From Saprospiraceae bacterium (GTDB lineage: Bacteria; Bacteroidota; Bacteroidia; Chitinophagales; Saprospiraceae): a stretch of 8,184 nucleotides of DNA. This document shows positions 1 to 5,918 of the stretch, one piece after another. The translations under genes and the position numbers were made by a program. The number at the start of each line of letters is the position of its first letter. The first letter of the stretch is position 1. The stretch is from NCBI GenBank assembly GCA_023300255.1, contig JALZWC010000777.1, forward strand, positions 1 through 8,184, in the 5' to 3' direction. The notes under the pieces are model-generated. The model searched no databases, was not told the origin of the DNA, and saw only the letters and a list, made by a program, of their open reading frames with translations.

Positions 1-104
1 ATGAAGGATAATTGTTGATACTTTGACTGAATTAAAGTGAAAAATAAGAGCAAAAGAAGCAGCATAAATTACGAAGTTATTTCATACACATTCCTAAGCT
101 TGAA

Positions 105-112
105 TAACTTTA
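105..112 (+). promoter_or_regulatory. Possible Bacteroidota -7 promoter element TAACTTTA
   Basis: TAACTTTA matches seven of eight positions of the TAnnTTTG -7 element known for the primary sigma factor of Bacteroidota. The same octamer occurs upstream of the large lipoprotein gene at 6362-6369. No good -33 TTG-type box is visible 19-21 nt upstream. If used, it would give a leader of about 95 nt for the amidohydrolase. This is a motif match only. Confidence 0.25.
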
Positions 113-188
113 AACATTTTCTATATATTTCCAGTGCTTAAAAAAATAAACAGAATTTTCCTCCCACTTCGTCTCTCCCAAGCCCGAA

Positions 189-206
189 TTTCCTATTTTT
201 AGGAAA
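189..206 (+). promoter_or_regulatory. Short hairpin overlapping the ribosome-binding region of the amidohydrolase gene
   Basis: TTTCCTA and TAGGAAA form a perfect 7-bp stem with a four-T loop. The right arm contains AGGA, about 10 nt before the ATG at 215, so the only Shine-Dalgarno-like sequence would be paired in the folded leader. The stem is AT-rich and weak, so any effect on translation is inference. Confidence 0.3.
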
Positions 207-214
207 AAAACGAA

Positions 215-1933
215 ATGCCGAAATTACGAACCCTTTCCCTATTCCTTTTTTGTACCACTATTTTTCTATCTGCTTGCAGCGAACAAAAGCCTTCTGGTGC
301 AATGGCAGCAGATACCATTTATTACAATGGCCCTATCCTAACAATGGAGGATGCTCAGAAAGAAGTAGCTGCTATTGCTGTCAAAGATGGTAAAATCATT
401 CAAGTAGGTACAGACGAAGTCGTGGGTGCACACAATGGAGAAAAAACGGAAATGATTGATCTTAAGGGCAAAACTTTATTGCCTGGCTTTGTAGATGCCC
501 ATAGTCATATAGGCTTAAGTCTACAACTAATGGATCAAGTAGAATTAACGGCTCCACCTGTAGGTAAGACCAAAAACATTCCAGATATTATTGAGAAATT
601 AAAAGCCCACCAAGCAGCAAAAAATATTGCCAAAGGCGAATGGATCATCGGATGGGGCTATGATCCAGATCAATTAGAAGAACAGCGACATCCAAACAAA
701 CTAGATTTAGACGAAGCCTTTCCTGATAATCCTGTTTATTTGCTTCATGTTTCTGGTCATCTATGTACGGTGAATAGTGCCGCCTTAGATATTGCTAAGA
801 TGGATGGTAAAATACCAGATCCACCAGGAGGAGTTATTGTGCGTATGCCCAATTCTAAAGAACCAAGTGGCGTACTACAAGAAGCTGCTAGTTTTGCTAT
901 GCGAGGACATTTACCTACTCCTACAGAAAAAGAGAAGTTACGACTTTTGGAACTGGCACAAGATTTTTATGCCAGTCAAGGGATTACCACGGCACAAGAT
1001 GGAATTACGGATATCAAATCTATGCAGTTTTTACAAAGAGCAGCAGCGGCAGGAAAATTAAAAATTGACATAGAAGCATTAGCTAGTTTCCAATATGCCA
1101 AAGAATTTATGGGCAATCCTGAATTTCCGTTTAATACTAGAAAAGATAGATTACGAATAGCAGGACTAAAGATTGTTAGTGATGGATCACCACAAGGAAA
1201 AACAGCATTTTTTAGTAAGCCTTATCAAACAGAGGTACCTGGTTGCGCACATGATTGTAGAGGAATTCCTATTCTAGAACAAGAGCAATTGACTCAATTA
1301 GTAACTGCTTGTTATCAAAATAATATTCAACTCTATACCCATGCAAATGGCGATGGAGCAATTGATCTTTTATTACAAGCACATGAAACTGCCACTGCTA
1401 CCCTACCCGATTCCAATGCAGATCTGAGGCCAGTCATTATTCATTCCCAATTCGTTCGACCAGATCAATTAGAAAAATATGCAGCATACAAAATGATACC
1501 GTCTTTTTTCACCAACCATGCTTTCTTCTGGGGCGATGTACATTTAGCTAATTTGGGTACAGAGAGAGCTTCTTTCTTAAGTCCTCTAAAAACCGCTACG
1601 GACATGGGCATTACCTATACCAACCATACTGATTATGTCATTACTCCACTGAGTCAGTTATTCCTGTTATGGTCTGCAGTAAATAGAATCACTCGTAGTG
1701 AAAAAGTATTGGGCCCAGCGGAACGAATCGATCCATGGGAAGGTTTAAAAGCTATGACGATCAATTCTGCTTATCAACATAAATTAGAAGATAGTCGAGG
1801 ATCGCTTGCCGTTGGCAAATTAGCAGATTTTGTCATCTTAGATCAAAATCCTTTGATCGTTGATCCTGCTTCTATTAAAGATATTGCGGTAGTGGAGACT
1901 ATTAAGGAAGGGGTTTCTATCTTTCGGAAGTAG
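215..1933 (+). CDS. YtcJ-like amidohydrolase family 3 lipoprotein
   Basis: This 572-residue protein belongs to the amidohydrolase-3 branch of the metal-dependent hydrolases, which cleave C-N bonds in amides or related compounds; the substrate cannot be read from sequence. The N-terminus is a lipoprotein signal peptide: a basic start, a hydrophobic stretch and the lipobox LSAC with the lipidated Cys at 21, so it should sit in the cell envelope. Family landmarks follow in order: the first metal site DAHSH (His96, His98), HVSGH (178-182), the VSDGS segment near 321-325, HANGD (His376), HSQ (His410) and HTD (Asp473). The C-terminus has the usual GSLAVGKLADFVILD closing strand. Length is normal to slightly long for the family, and every expected metal ligand is present, so it is probably active. 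It appears monocistronic: a repeat cluster follows its stop codon. The ATG at 215 is supported by the complete signal peptide directly after it. Confidence 0.92.
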   Translation: MPKLRTLSLFLFCTTIFLSACSEQKPSGAMAADTIYYNGPILTMEDAQKEVAAIAVKDGKIIQVGTDEVVGAHNGEKTEMIDLKGKTLLPGFVDAHSHIGLSLQLMDQVELTAPPVGKTKNIPDIIEKLKAHQAAKNIAKGEWIIGWGYDPDQLEEQRHPNKLDLDEAFPDNPVYLLHVSGHLCTVNSAALDIAKMDGKIPDPPGGVIVRMPNSKEPSGVLQEAASFAMRGHLPTPTEKEKLRLLELAQDFYASQGITTAQDGITDIKSMQFLQRAAAAGKLKIDIEALASFQYAKEFMGNPEFPFNTRKDRLRIAGLKIVSDGSPQGKTAFFSKPYQTEVPGCAHDCRGIPILEQEQLTQLVTACYQNNIQLYTHANGDGAIDLLLQAHETATATLPDSNADLRPVIIHSQFVRPDQLEKYAAYKMIPSFFTNHAFFWGDVHLANLGTERASFLSPLKTATDMGITYTNHTDYVITPLSQLFLLWSAVNRITRSEKVLGPAERIDPWEGLKAMTINSAYQHKLEDSRGSLAVGKLADFVILDQNPLIVDPASIKDIAVVETIKEGVSIFRK

Positions 1934-1978
1934 TATAGAATCTCTAGCACTCTGTCCTCTGTCTCGTAGACCTCTAGT

Positions 1979-2025
1979 CCTAGGATTTCATCCTAGGTTA
2001 TTCGGGTTCAACTACTCCGTAGTTG
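1979..2025 (+). repeat. Twin-hairpin repeat, copy A
   Basis: This 47-bp element consists of two perfect hairpins. The first is CCTAGGATTTCATCCTAGG (7-bp stem, loop TTTCA, 1979-1997). An 11-nt spacer TTATTCGGGTT follows, then CAACTACTCCGTAGTTG (7-bp stem, loop TCC, 2009-2025). It lies 45 nt after the amidohydrolase stop codon. It resembles REP-type elements in size and architecture, but no REP-associated transposase gene is in the window. Confidence 0.85.
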
Positions 2026-2046
2026 TGGGCTGTCAGCTGCTTGAGT

Positions 2047-2093
2047 CCTCGGATTTCATCCGAGGTTATTCAAGTTCAACCACTCCGTGGTTG
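2047..2093 (+). repeat. Twin-hairpin repeat, copy B
   Basis: This is a direct copy of A, identical at 41 of 47 positions. Four of the six differences occur as compensatory pairs. In hairpin 1 (2047-2065) an A-T pair becomes C-G. In hairpin 2 (2077-2093) a T-A pair becomes C-G. Both stems therefore stay perfect. The other two changes fall in the variable middle of the 11-nt spacer (TTATTCAAGTT). Confidence 0.85.
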
Positions 2094-2110
2094 GAGGTTT
2101 CCTTGCACAG

Positions 2111-2128
2111 CTCGAATAAATCTGATGA
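2111..2128 (-). repeat. Degenerate half of the twin-hairpin repeat
   Basis: Read on the minus strand, 2111-2128 gives TCATC, three mismatched bases, then TTTATTCGAG. This resembles the right side of hairpin 1 and the TTATTC spacer of copies A to C, but the second hairpin is missing. It is probably a decayed or truncated fourth copy in inverted orientation. The match is short, so chance similarity is possible. Confidence 0.35.
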
Positions 2129-2131
2129 TTA

Positions 2132-2178
2132 CAACTACGGAGTAGTTGAACATGAATAACCCTGGATGAAATCCGGGG
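2132..2178 (-). repeat. Twin-hairpin repeat, inverted copy C
   Basis: On the minus strand this copy matches copy A at 41 of 47 positions; hairpin 2 (2132-2148) is identical to that of A. Hairpin 1 (2160-2178) has a T-A to C-G compensatory change relative to A. It also has one imperfect pair, which reads as a T-G wobble on the plus strand and as C-A on the minus. Its end is only 13 nt before the ATG of the DinB-like gene, so in a plus-strand mRNA the hairpin would sit next to the ribosome-binding site. Confidence 0.85.
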
Positions 2179-2191
2179 ATAAACAACATAT

Positions 2192-2671
2192 ATGTCTTTC
2201 ACAACTGATTTCAAAGCCACTATTCACCAGCATTACGAGTATCTATCAAACATTCCTACCCCGCTACTCACTAAAAAGCCCGCGCCAGATAAATGGTCGA
2301 TTATTGAAATAATAGGGCATTTAGTCGATTCTGCCTGTAATAACCATCGTCGATTTGTAAAGGCACAATGGCAAGAAAACATGATATTTGATGGCTACCA
2401 ACAAGATAATTGGGTGCAAAAGCAAGCTTACCAACAAGCAGATTGGCCCTTAATACTCGATTTATGGAAAAACTACAACCTTCATATTTGCCATATTATG
2501 GAACATACTAGCGAAGAAAGATTAAAAAGAGTGCATACCGACCATAATTTGCATCAAATCGCTATGATAACCGTTCCAAAAGAAGAATCCGTTACATTAG
2601 AATACTTTATGAAGGATTATATATTTCATATTGAGCATCATCTAAAACAGATTTATTATCTTACAGCATAA
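2192..2671 (+). CDS. DinB-superfamily (DinB_2-like) metal-binding protein
   Basis: This 159-residue protein has the features of the DinB/YfiT four-helix-bundle superfamily. Its members bind a divalent metal through three His residues; some act as thiol-dependent transferases, and most have no known role. The N-terminal PAPDKWSIIEIIGHLVDS segment (30-47) is characteristic and carries His43. The C-terminal helix holds His146 and His150 in HIEHH, completing the triad. No signal peptide is present, so it should be cytoplasmic. The start is bounded by an in-frame TAA at 2180-2182, and the ATG at 2192 gives a full-length family member. There is no clear Shine-Dalgarno sequence, and the leader is the inverted twin-hairpin repeat. 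It is unlikely to be co-transcribed tightly with either neighbour given the repeat-filled gaps on both sides. The substrate is unknown. Confidence 0.87.
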   Translation: MSFTTDFKATIHQHYEYLSNIPTPLLTKKPAPDKWSIIEIIGHLVDSACNNHRRFVKAQWQENMIFDGYQQDNWVQKQAYQQADWPLILDLWKNYNLHICHIMEHTSEERLKRVHTDHNLHQIAMITVPKEESVTLEYFMKDYIFHIEHHLKQIYYLTA

Positions 2672-2676
2672 TTAAA

Positions 2677-2787
2677 AGAAGTCAGAGGTCAGATCGTTTC
2701 TGTACGAAACTGTCAGAAGTCAGACTTACGATATTGACTACACAGCTTGATCAACATCATGAGTCTGACTGCTGACTTCTGACTTCT
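2677..2787. repeat. Inverted repeat built on a 7-bp AGAAGTC unit
   Basis: Two left-hand blocks (2677-2692 and 2712-2726) contain AGAAGTCAGA-type heptad runs. One right-hand block (2762-2787) carries the same unit inverted. The sequence 2677-2686 pairs perfectly with 2778-2787. The inner block 2712-2726 pairs with 2762-2776 at 14 of 15 positions. The right arm can thus fold with either left block, which gives two alternative stems. It begins six bases after the DinB-like stop codon. There is no T-tract, so it is not a standard intrinsic terminator. Confidence 0.75.
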
Positions 2788-2817
2788 ATAATATTGGCTC
2801 TGCCAGTTTGAGAATGA

Positions 2818-2849
2818 GAAAATTACACACATAGAAAATTACACATATA
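2818..2849 (+). repeat. 16-bp tandem duplication before the WG-repeat gene
   Basis: GAAAATTACACACATA is followed directly by GAAAATTACACATATA, identical at 15 of 16 positions. The second copy ends five bases before the ATG at 2855, so the duplication forms the immediate leader of the WG-repeat gene. It is A-rich, as is common in Bacteroidota translation-initiation regions, and could be a recent slippage event. Confidence 0.7.
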
Positions 2850-2854
2850 GCACT

Positions 2855-3874
2855 ATGAAGAATCCCCTATTTAAAATTCGGGAAAAAGGAAAGTATGGAT
2901 TTATAAATGCAACGGGTGAAGTTATGATCGAACCTCAGTATTATGAAGCCGAAGATTTTTATAATGATTTTTCGAGGGTTCGTTTTAATAATAGATTAGT
3001 GCCTCTAGATCATCTAGGTCGCTTATTAATGAAACACTCCTTTAATCATGTGGGGTATTTTGAGGAAGGCTTAGCAAAGACTCAACTAGTTAACCTTTGG
3101 GGGTATATAGACCAACGCGGAAGTATTATCGTCGATATACAGTTTGAAGAAGTAGGCGATTTTAGAAAAGGGATTGCCCCTGCTGGCAATATAGGTGAAA
3201 TGGGCTATATTGATAAACAAGGCCAATTCACAATTGCTCCTACTTTTCAAAAAACAACAGAATTCACGGGTGATCTAGCGGCAGTCATGCAAGACGACCT
3301 TTATGGATTCATTAATCAAAAAGGAGAAATGGTTATTCCACCTAGATTTGAAGGCGCTACTTCTTTTCAAGGAGATGTTGCTACCATCACCCAAAGAGGT
3401 AAATGGGGTGTAATAAATAGAGACGGCCAAGTGTTGCTAGAGCCTCAATTTGAAATAATCGAAAATTTTTCAGAAGGGGAATTTTTTAAGGGATTAGCAC
3501 TTATTTCTCAAGGTGAAAAGTACGGATATATTGATAATCAAGGAAACGTTATTATTGAGCCAATTTATGATTTTGCGGGTGATTTTGGAGAAGGCTTAGC
3601 TTTGGTAGAGATCAATAATCTATTTGGCTATATTGATCGTCAAGGAAAATTGGCTATTCTTCCTCAATTTGAGGATGCAGGGGTCTTTTCAGAAGGCTTA
3701 GCACAGGTGAAAGTGGGGGAAAAATGGGGATTTATTAATACAGACGGTGACTTTGCCATTCCTGCCTTATTTGAAGAAGTGCAGCCTTTTAAAGATGGCT
3801 TAGCATGGATGAGTAGCGGAAACCAATGGGGATATATTGATCGGTTTGGAGAGTCTATTTGGAAAGAGGGTTAG
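2855..3874 (+). CDS. WG-repeat protein (ten repeats)
   Basis: The whole 339-residue protein is built from WG-type beta repeats (WG_beta_rep/KWG family). Each unit has the pattern aromatic-G-[YF]-I-[DN]-x-x-G, then a hydrophobic strand, P, and a phenylalanine-ended segment. Anchor glycines lie at 15, 83, 117, 151, 185, 224, 258, 292 and 326. A degenerate unit at about 48-69, lacking the WG signature, fills the gap at 49. The period is exactly 34 residues except between units 6 and 7, where five residues (around EGEFFKG, 207-213) are inserted. No signal peptide or membrane segment is visible, so the protein is predicted cytoplasmic. WG repeats are thought to form beta-rich, probably binding, scaffolds; no enzymatic domain is attached. 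Sequence differs clearly between units, so this is an old repeat array. The ATG lies directly after a 16-bp tandem duplication. The gene is convergent with the DUF4407 gene. Confidence 0.9.
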   Translation: MKNPLFKIREKGKYGFINATGEVMIEPQYYEAEDFYNDFSRVRFNNRLVPLDHLGRLLMKHSFNHVGYFEEGLAKTQLVNLWGYIDQRGSIIVDIQFEEVGDFRKGIAPAGNIGEMGYIDKQGQFTIAPTFQKTTEFTGDLAAVMQDDLYGFINQKGEMVIPPRFEGATSFQGDVATITQRGKWGVINRDGQVLLEPQFEIIENFSEGEFFKGLALISQGEKYGYIDNQGNVIIEPIYDFAGDFGEGLALVEINNLFGYIDRQGKLAILPQFEDAGVFSEGLAQVKVGEKWGFINTDGDFAIPALFEEVQPFKDGLAWMSSGNQWGYIDRFGESIWKEG

Positions 3875-3896
3875 TATTTAACCACATTATTTTTTT

Positions 3897-3998
3897 TACC
3901 ACATAGGTACATAGGTCACATAGGCTTCAACACTATGTAATTTAAAAATAAGTGTAATTTTATGCCCTTAAATGGTAAATAACCAAGCAGTGTTCTTT
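3897..3998 (+). repeat. ACATAGG-type intergenic repeat, copy 1
   Basis: The unit begins TACCACATAGGTACATAGG and ends near ATGGTAAATAACCAAGCAG. It repeats with few differences at 3999. Within it, ACATAG near 3919 and CTATGT near 3933 form a small internal stem. The flanking TTTACCA and TGGTAAA are a 7-bp terminal inverted repeat (about 3895-3979), which gives a small MITE-like layout. It has no coding capacity. Confidence 0.75.
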
Positions 3999-4102
3999 TA
4001 CCACATAGGTACATAGAGCACATAGGCTTCAACACTATGTGATTTAAAAACAAGTGTAATTTTTATGCCCCTTAAATGGTAAATAACCAAGCAGTATTTT
4101 TT
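3999..4102 (+). repeat. ACATAGG-type intergenic repeat, copy 2
   Basis: This is a direct copy of the preceding unit. It differs by a handful of substitutions and three short length changes in homopolymer runs. One difference (CTATGTG instead of CTATGTA) extends the internal stem from 6 to 7 pairs (CACATAG/CTATGTG). The period is 102 bp from copy 1 to copy 2 and 104 bp to the third, collapsed copy. Confidence 0.75.
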
Positions 4103-4165
4103 TACCACATAGGTACATAGGCCACATAGTAAAAAACTATGTGGCCTATGTACCTATGTGGTAAA
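4101..4165. repeat. Perfect 30-bp hairpin between convergent genes
   Basis: The left arm 4101-4130 and right arm 4136-4165 pair without a mismatch around a five-A loop. The left arm repeats the first 28 bases or so of copies 1 and 2, and the right arm is its inversion. The end GGTAAATAA also matches the ends of the other copies. The structure lies 6 bp after the DUF4407 stop codon and 227 bp after that of the WG gene, so it may stop or protect both convergent transcripts. Neither strand has a T-tract after the stem, so it is not a classical intrinsic terminator. Confidence 0.85.
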
Positions 4166-4170
4166 TAATC

Positions 4171-5280
4171 TTAGGCCCAATCTAATTCCTTTGCATTAAA
4201 GCTTTTCAATTTCTGGTAATTTTCTTGGTCTATTAGTTTTTTCTCCATGGAGATTTGTATATTATTCCGATACAAACCAACCTCTGTATCTAGCTTTACT
4301 TTATTTTTCACCGCATTCGTTAACAAAGTATTCCTTTCCAAATTTCCCATCTTATACTTATGCTCTAATTCATCCAATAAATAATCATAGGGGCCCCGAC
4401 TAGTAATTAACTTGGCAAAAATAGGAGCTGTTTCAATAGATACGAAAAGTAGCATAACGAAGATATTAGCTAGATTGATAGCTTCACTTTCTTTAGATAA
4501 TCGATCAAGTGCATCCACTCGTGCAGCCAATCCACCGTAGCCATCTCTACTTAAAGTAGCAATTTCTTGTGTAACAGAAGTATTAATATTTTGAATTCCT
4601 GCTTCTTGATCCTGAATAATAGGAAGATAAGAAGCTGTTAATTGATCCAGCTCTCGTTGCGCATTTTCAGCCGCTAATTTCTTAGCTTTATAAATTGGCC
4701 CTAGGCTTCGTGTTCGAGACCCTCCAGTACCATCTGCTTCTTGAATCGCCATTAAAGCTAAAGAATCTCGAGTTATAGTCTTTTGAGTAATTTCTGTTTT
4801 TAATTGGCGAATATTCTTTTGGTAATCCATTACTTGCGAAGCGTATCTTTCTCGGACTTTCTCCTCCTGTTTCTTATACACTTCTTGCTCCATCTGGACT
4901 AATCCTGAATTAATTTCTTTTTCAAATATTTTTAATTCTAAAGGCTTAGAAATAACTAGAGCAAGAAAAATAGCTAAGACTAATCGTGGAAAAGCGACGA
5001 TAAAGTCTGTAAACCAAGAGCCCTTGCTTTTCATGCTCAACACTATATATCGATCCAAATTAAAAATCATTAACCCCCAAACTAAACCAAAAGAGACCGC
5101 TACTATCCAATTATCAAATACGGTATACAATGCGTATCCTCCAGAGAAAAAGGCTAGTAGACCAGTAAATAAAATGGTGCCGCCAACGCCCATATATTTA
5201 TTTTCATCCGATGGTACTTTTGCTAAAATAGTACGATCTACACCAGCACAGAATAATAAAAAATCTTTAATCTTTTTCAT
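4171..5280 (-). CDS. DUF4407 membrane protein with coiled coil
   Basis: This 369-residue protein matches the DUF4407 family (function unknown). The N-terminal LFCAGVD...PSDENKYMGVGGTILFTG segment (about 9-40) is typical of it. Transmembrane helices are predicted at about 31-55, 58-80 and 95-113. The second ends in the conserved NLDR (74-77). A charged coiled-coil region spans about 115-265, rich in K, E and Q, and a fourth membrane helix at about 267-292 contains the family motif ETAP (Glu283-Pro286). SRGPYDYLL follows, then a soluble helical tail. The layout implies that the long coiled coil and the two ends lie on opposite or alternating membrane faces; topology is inferred. Length is normal for the family. 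The ATG at 5280 starts directly with the conserved region. It is convergent with the WG-repeat gene and separated from it by the 30-bp hairpin. The region upstream is A/T-rich, and no confident promoter was identified. Confidence 0.88.
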   Translation of the reverse strand: MKKIKDFLLFCAGVDRTILAKVPSDENKYMGVGGTILFTGLLAFFSGGYALYTVFDNWIVAVSFGLVWGLMIFNLDRYIVLSMKSKGSWFTDFIVAFPRLVLAIFLALVISKPLELKIFEKEINSGLVQMEQEVYKKQEEKVRERYASQVMDYQKNIRQLKTEITQKTITRDSLALMAIQEADGTGGSRTRSLGPIYKAKKLAAENAQRELDQLTASYLPIIQDQEAGIQNINTSVTQEIATLSRDGYGGLAARVDALDRLSKESEAINLANIFVMLLFVSIETAPIFAKLITSRGPYDYLLDELEHKYKMGNLERNTLLTNAVKNKVKLDTEVGLYRNNIQISMEKKLIDQENYQKLKSFNAKELDWA

Positions 5281-5652
5281 AACAAGAATTTTTGGTGATT
5301 TAAATTAAGCACTTAGAAAACAAATAAATTACCTTTATTTTAGGCAAATATTCTTTTTCCCCGCAAAGCGGAAAACATAGGTGTATCCATAGGTATGGCT
5401 ATGCGTTCTAATGCAGCGTGAGGAAAAAAAACAAGTAAAATGGGTCGGTTATTATTTATCTAAGTTCTACTCAAAGAAAGGTAAATTCACTCAAAATTTC
5501 CATATTCTTAGATATATGCGGATGAAAATTGGACTAGGGAAGGTTGTGCAGCGGATTAAGGGATATTTCAAGTACAAGGAAAGAATGGGGTCGTGGGTGA
5601 CTAGTCTCCAATGAAGCTCGATGAGCGCTTATTAATATTTTTAGAAAGAGGG
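5281..5652. other. Gene-poor stretch with small hairpins
   Basis: No convincing gene is seen. The part next to 5280 is the presumed leader and promoter region of the DUF4407 gene. CCGCAAAGCGG (5361-5371) is a 4-bp GC stem with a three-base loop. It is followed by CATAG/CTATG-rich sequence to about 5404 that can form a second weak stem. This roughly echoes the twin-hairpin layout at 1979-2178 but shares no sequence with it. An open frame at 5411-5614 (+, 67 codons, very Lys/Arg-rich) has an ATG but no recognisable motif, no clear ribosome-binding site and no similarity I can name. I do not call it as a gene, though a short basic protein cannot be excluded. Confidence 0.45.
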
Positions 5653-5849
5653 TTAGATTGATTTCTTTTTTAGTATTTCTGGTCTTTGGGTTGTTATATG
5701 CCCATTCTCTAATTCAAAATATAAGATTTTATTTCGTGAAAAAATCTTAGGAATCCCATATCTTTTATTGTCTAACTTCGCTTGATTTGCAATTCTTAGT
5801 ATATTTTGCAATTCCAAATACAATTCTTTATTTTTTCAACTTCTTTCAT
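5653..5849 (-). pseudogene. Small ORF with an apparent early frameshift
   Basis: On the minus strand an ATG at 5849, preceded by an A-rich leader of the kind common in Bacteroidota, reads MKEVEKIK and soon reaches a stop. Shifting by one base near the A-run at 5831-5836 enters a second frame that is open for 60 codons, from 5835 to the stop at 5653-5655. That frame reads like a real protein: LYLELQNILRIANQAKLDNK, then RYGIPKIFSRNKILYFELEN, then GHITTQRPEILKKKSI. Joined, the product would be about 65 residues, with a helical N-terminus and a beta-rich C-terminus. The second frame has no in-frame ATG; a TTG at 5823 is the only likely alternative start. The shift needed is -1, so a lost base in the A-run, a sequencing error, or slippage there would all fit. 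I do not recognise the family with confidence. It is divergent from the lipoprotein gene at 5919. Confidence 0.5.
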
Positions 5850-5918
5850 TTTTTTTTGATTTTTAAAAAAACACTTCGTTAAAAGATGGATATCCTCAGG
5901 AAATGTTAATATATCTAA

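Larger units (their letters stand above)
1..214. other. Leader region upstream of the amidohydrolase gene
   Basis: No gene is supported here. All frames are closed quickly: the ATG at position 1 is followed by a stop after five codons. The stretch is AT-rich and holds a possible promoter at 105-112 and a small hairpin overlapping the ribosome-binding region at 189-206, both listed separately. A pyrimidine-rich patch lies around 157-180. The end of whatever gene lies to the left is not visible. Confidence 0.5.

Noticed and set aside
792..1061. Open frame inside the amidohydrolase gene
   Set aside because: It lies fully within a well-supported gene in another frame and has no recognisable features.
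3897..4165. CRISPR array
   Set aside because: There are only two full copies of a roughly 102-bp unit with nearly identical sequence throughout, no distinct spacers and no cas genes nearby.
4101..4165. Classical intrinsic terminator
   Set aside because: The stem is strong but AT-rich, and neither strand has a T-tract after it; it is listed as a hairpin repeat with possible terminator role.
5024..5308. Plus-strand open frame opposite the start of the DUF4407 gene
   Set aside because: It is antisense to a conserved membrane-protein N-terminus and shows no motif of its own.
5411..5614. 67-codon basic open frame
   Set aside because: It has no recognised motif, no clear ribosome-binding site and no supporting context, so it is described only as part of the gene-poor region.
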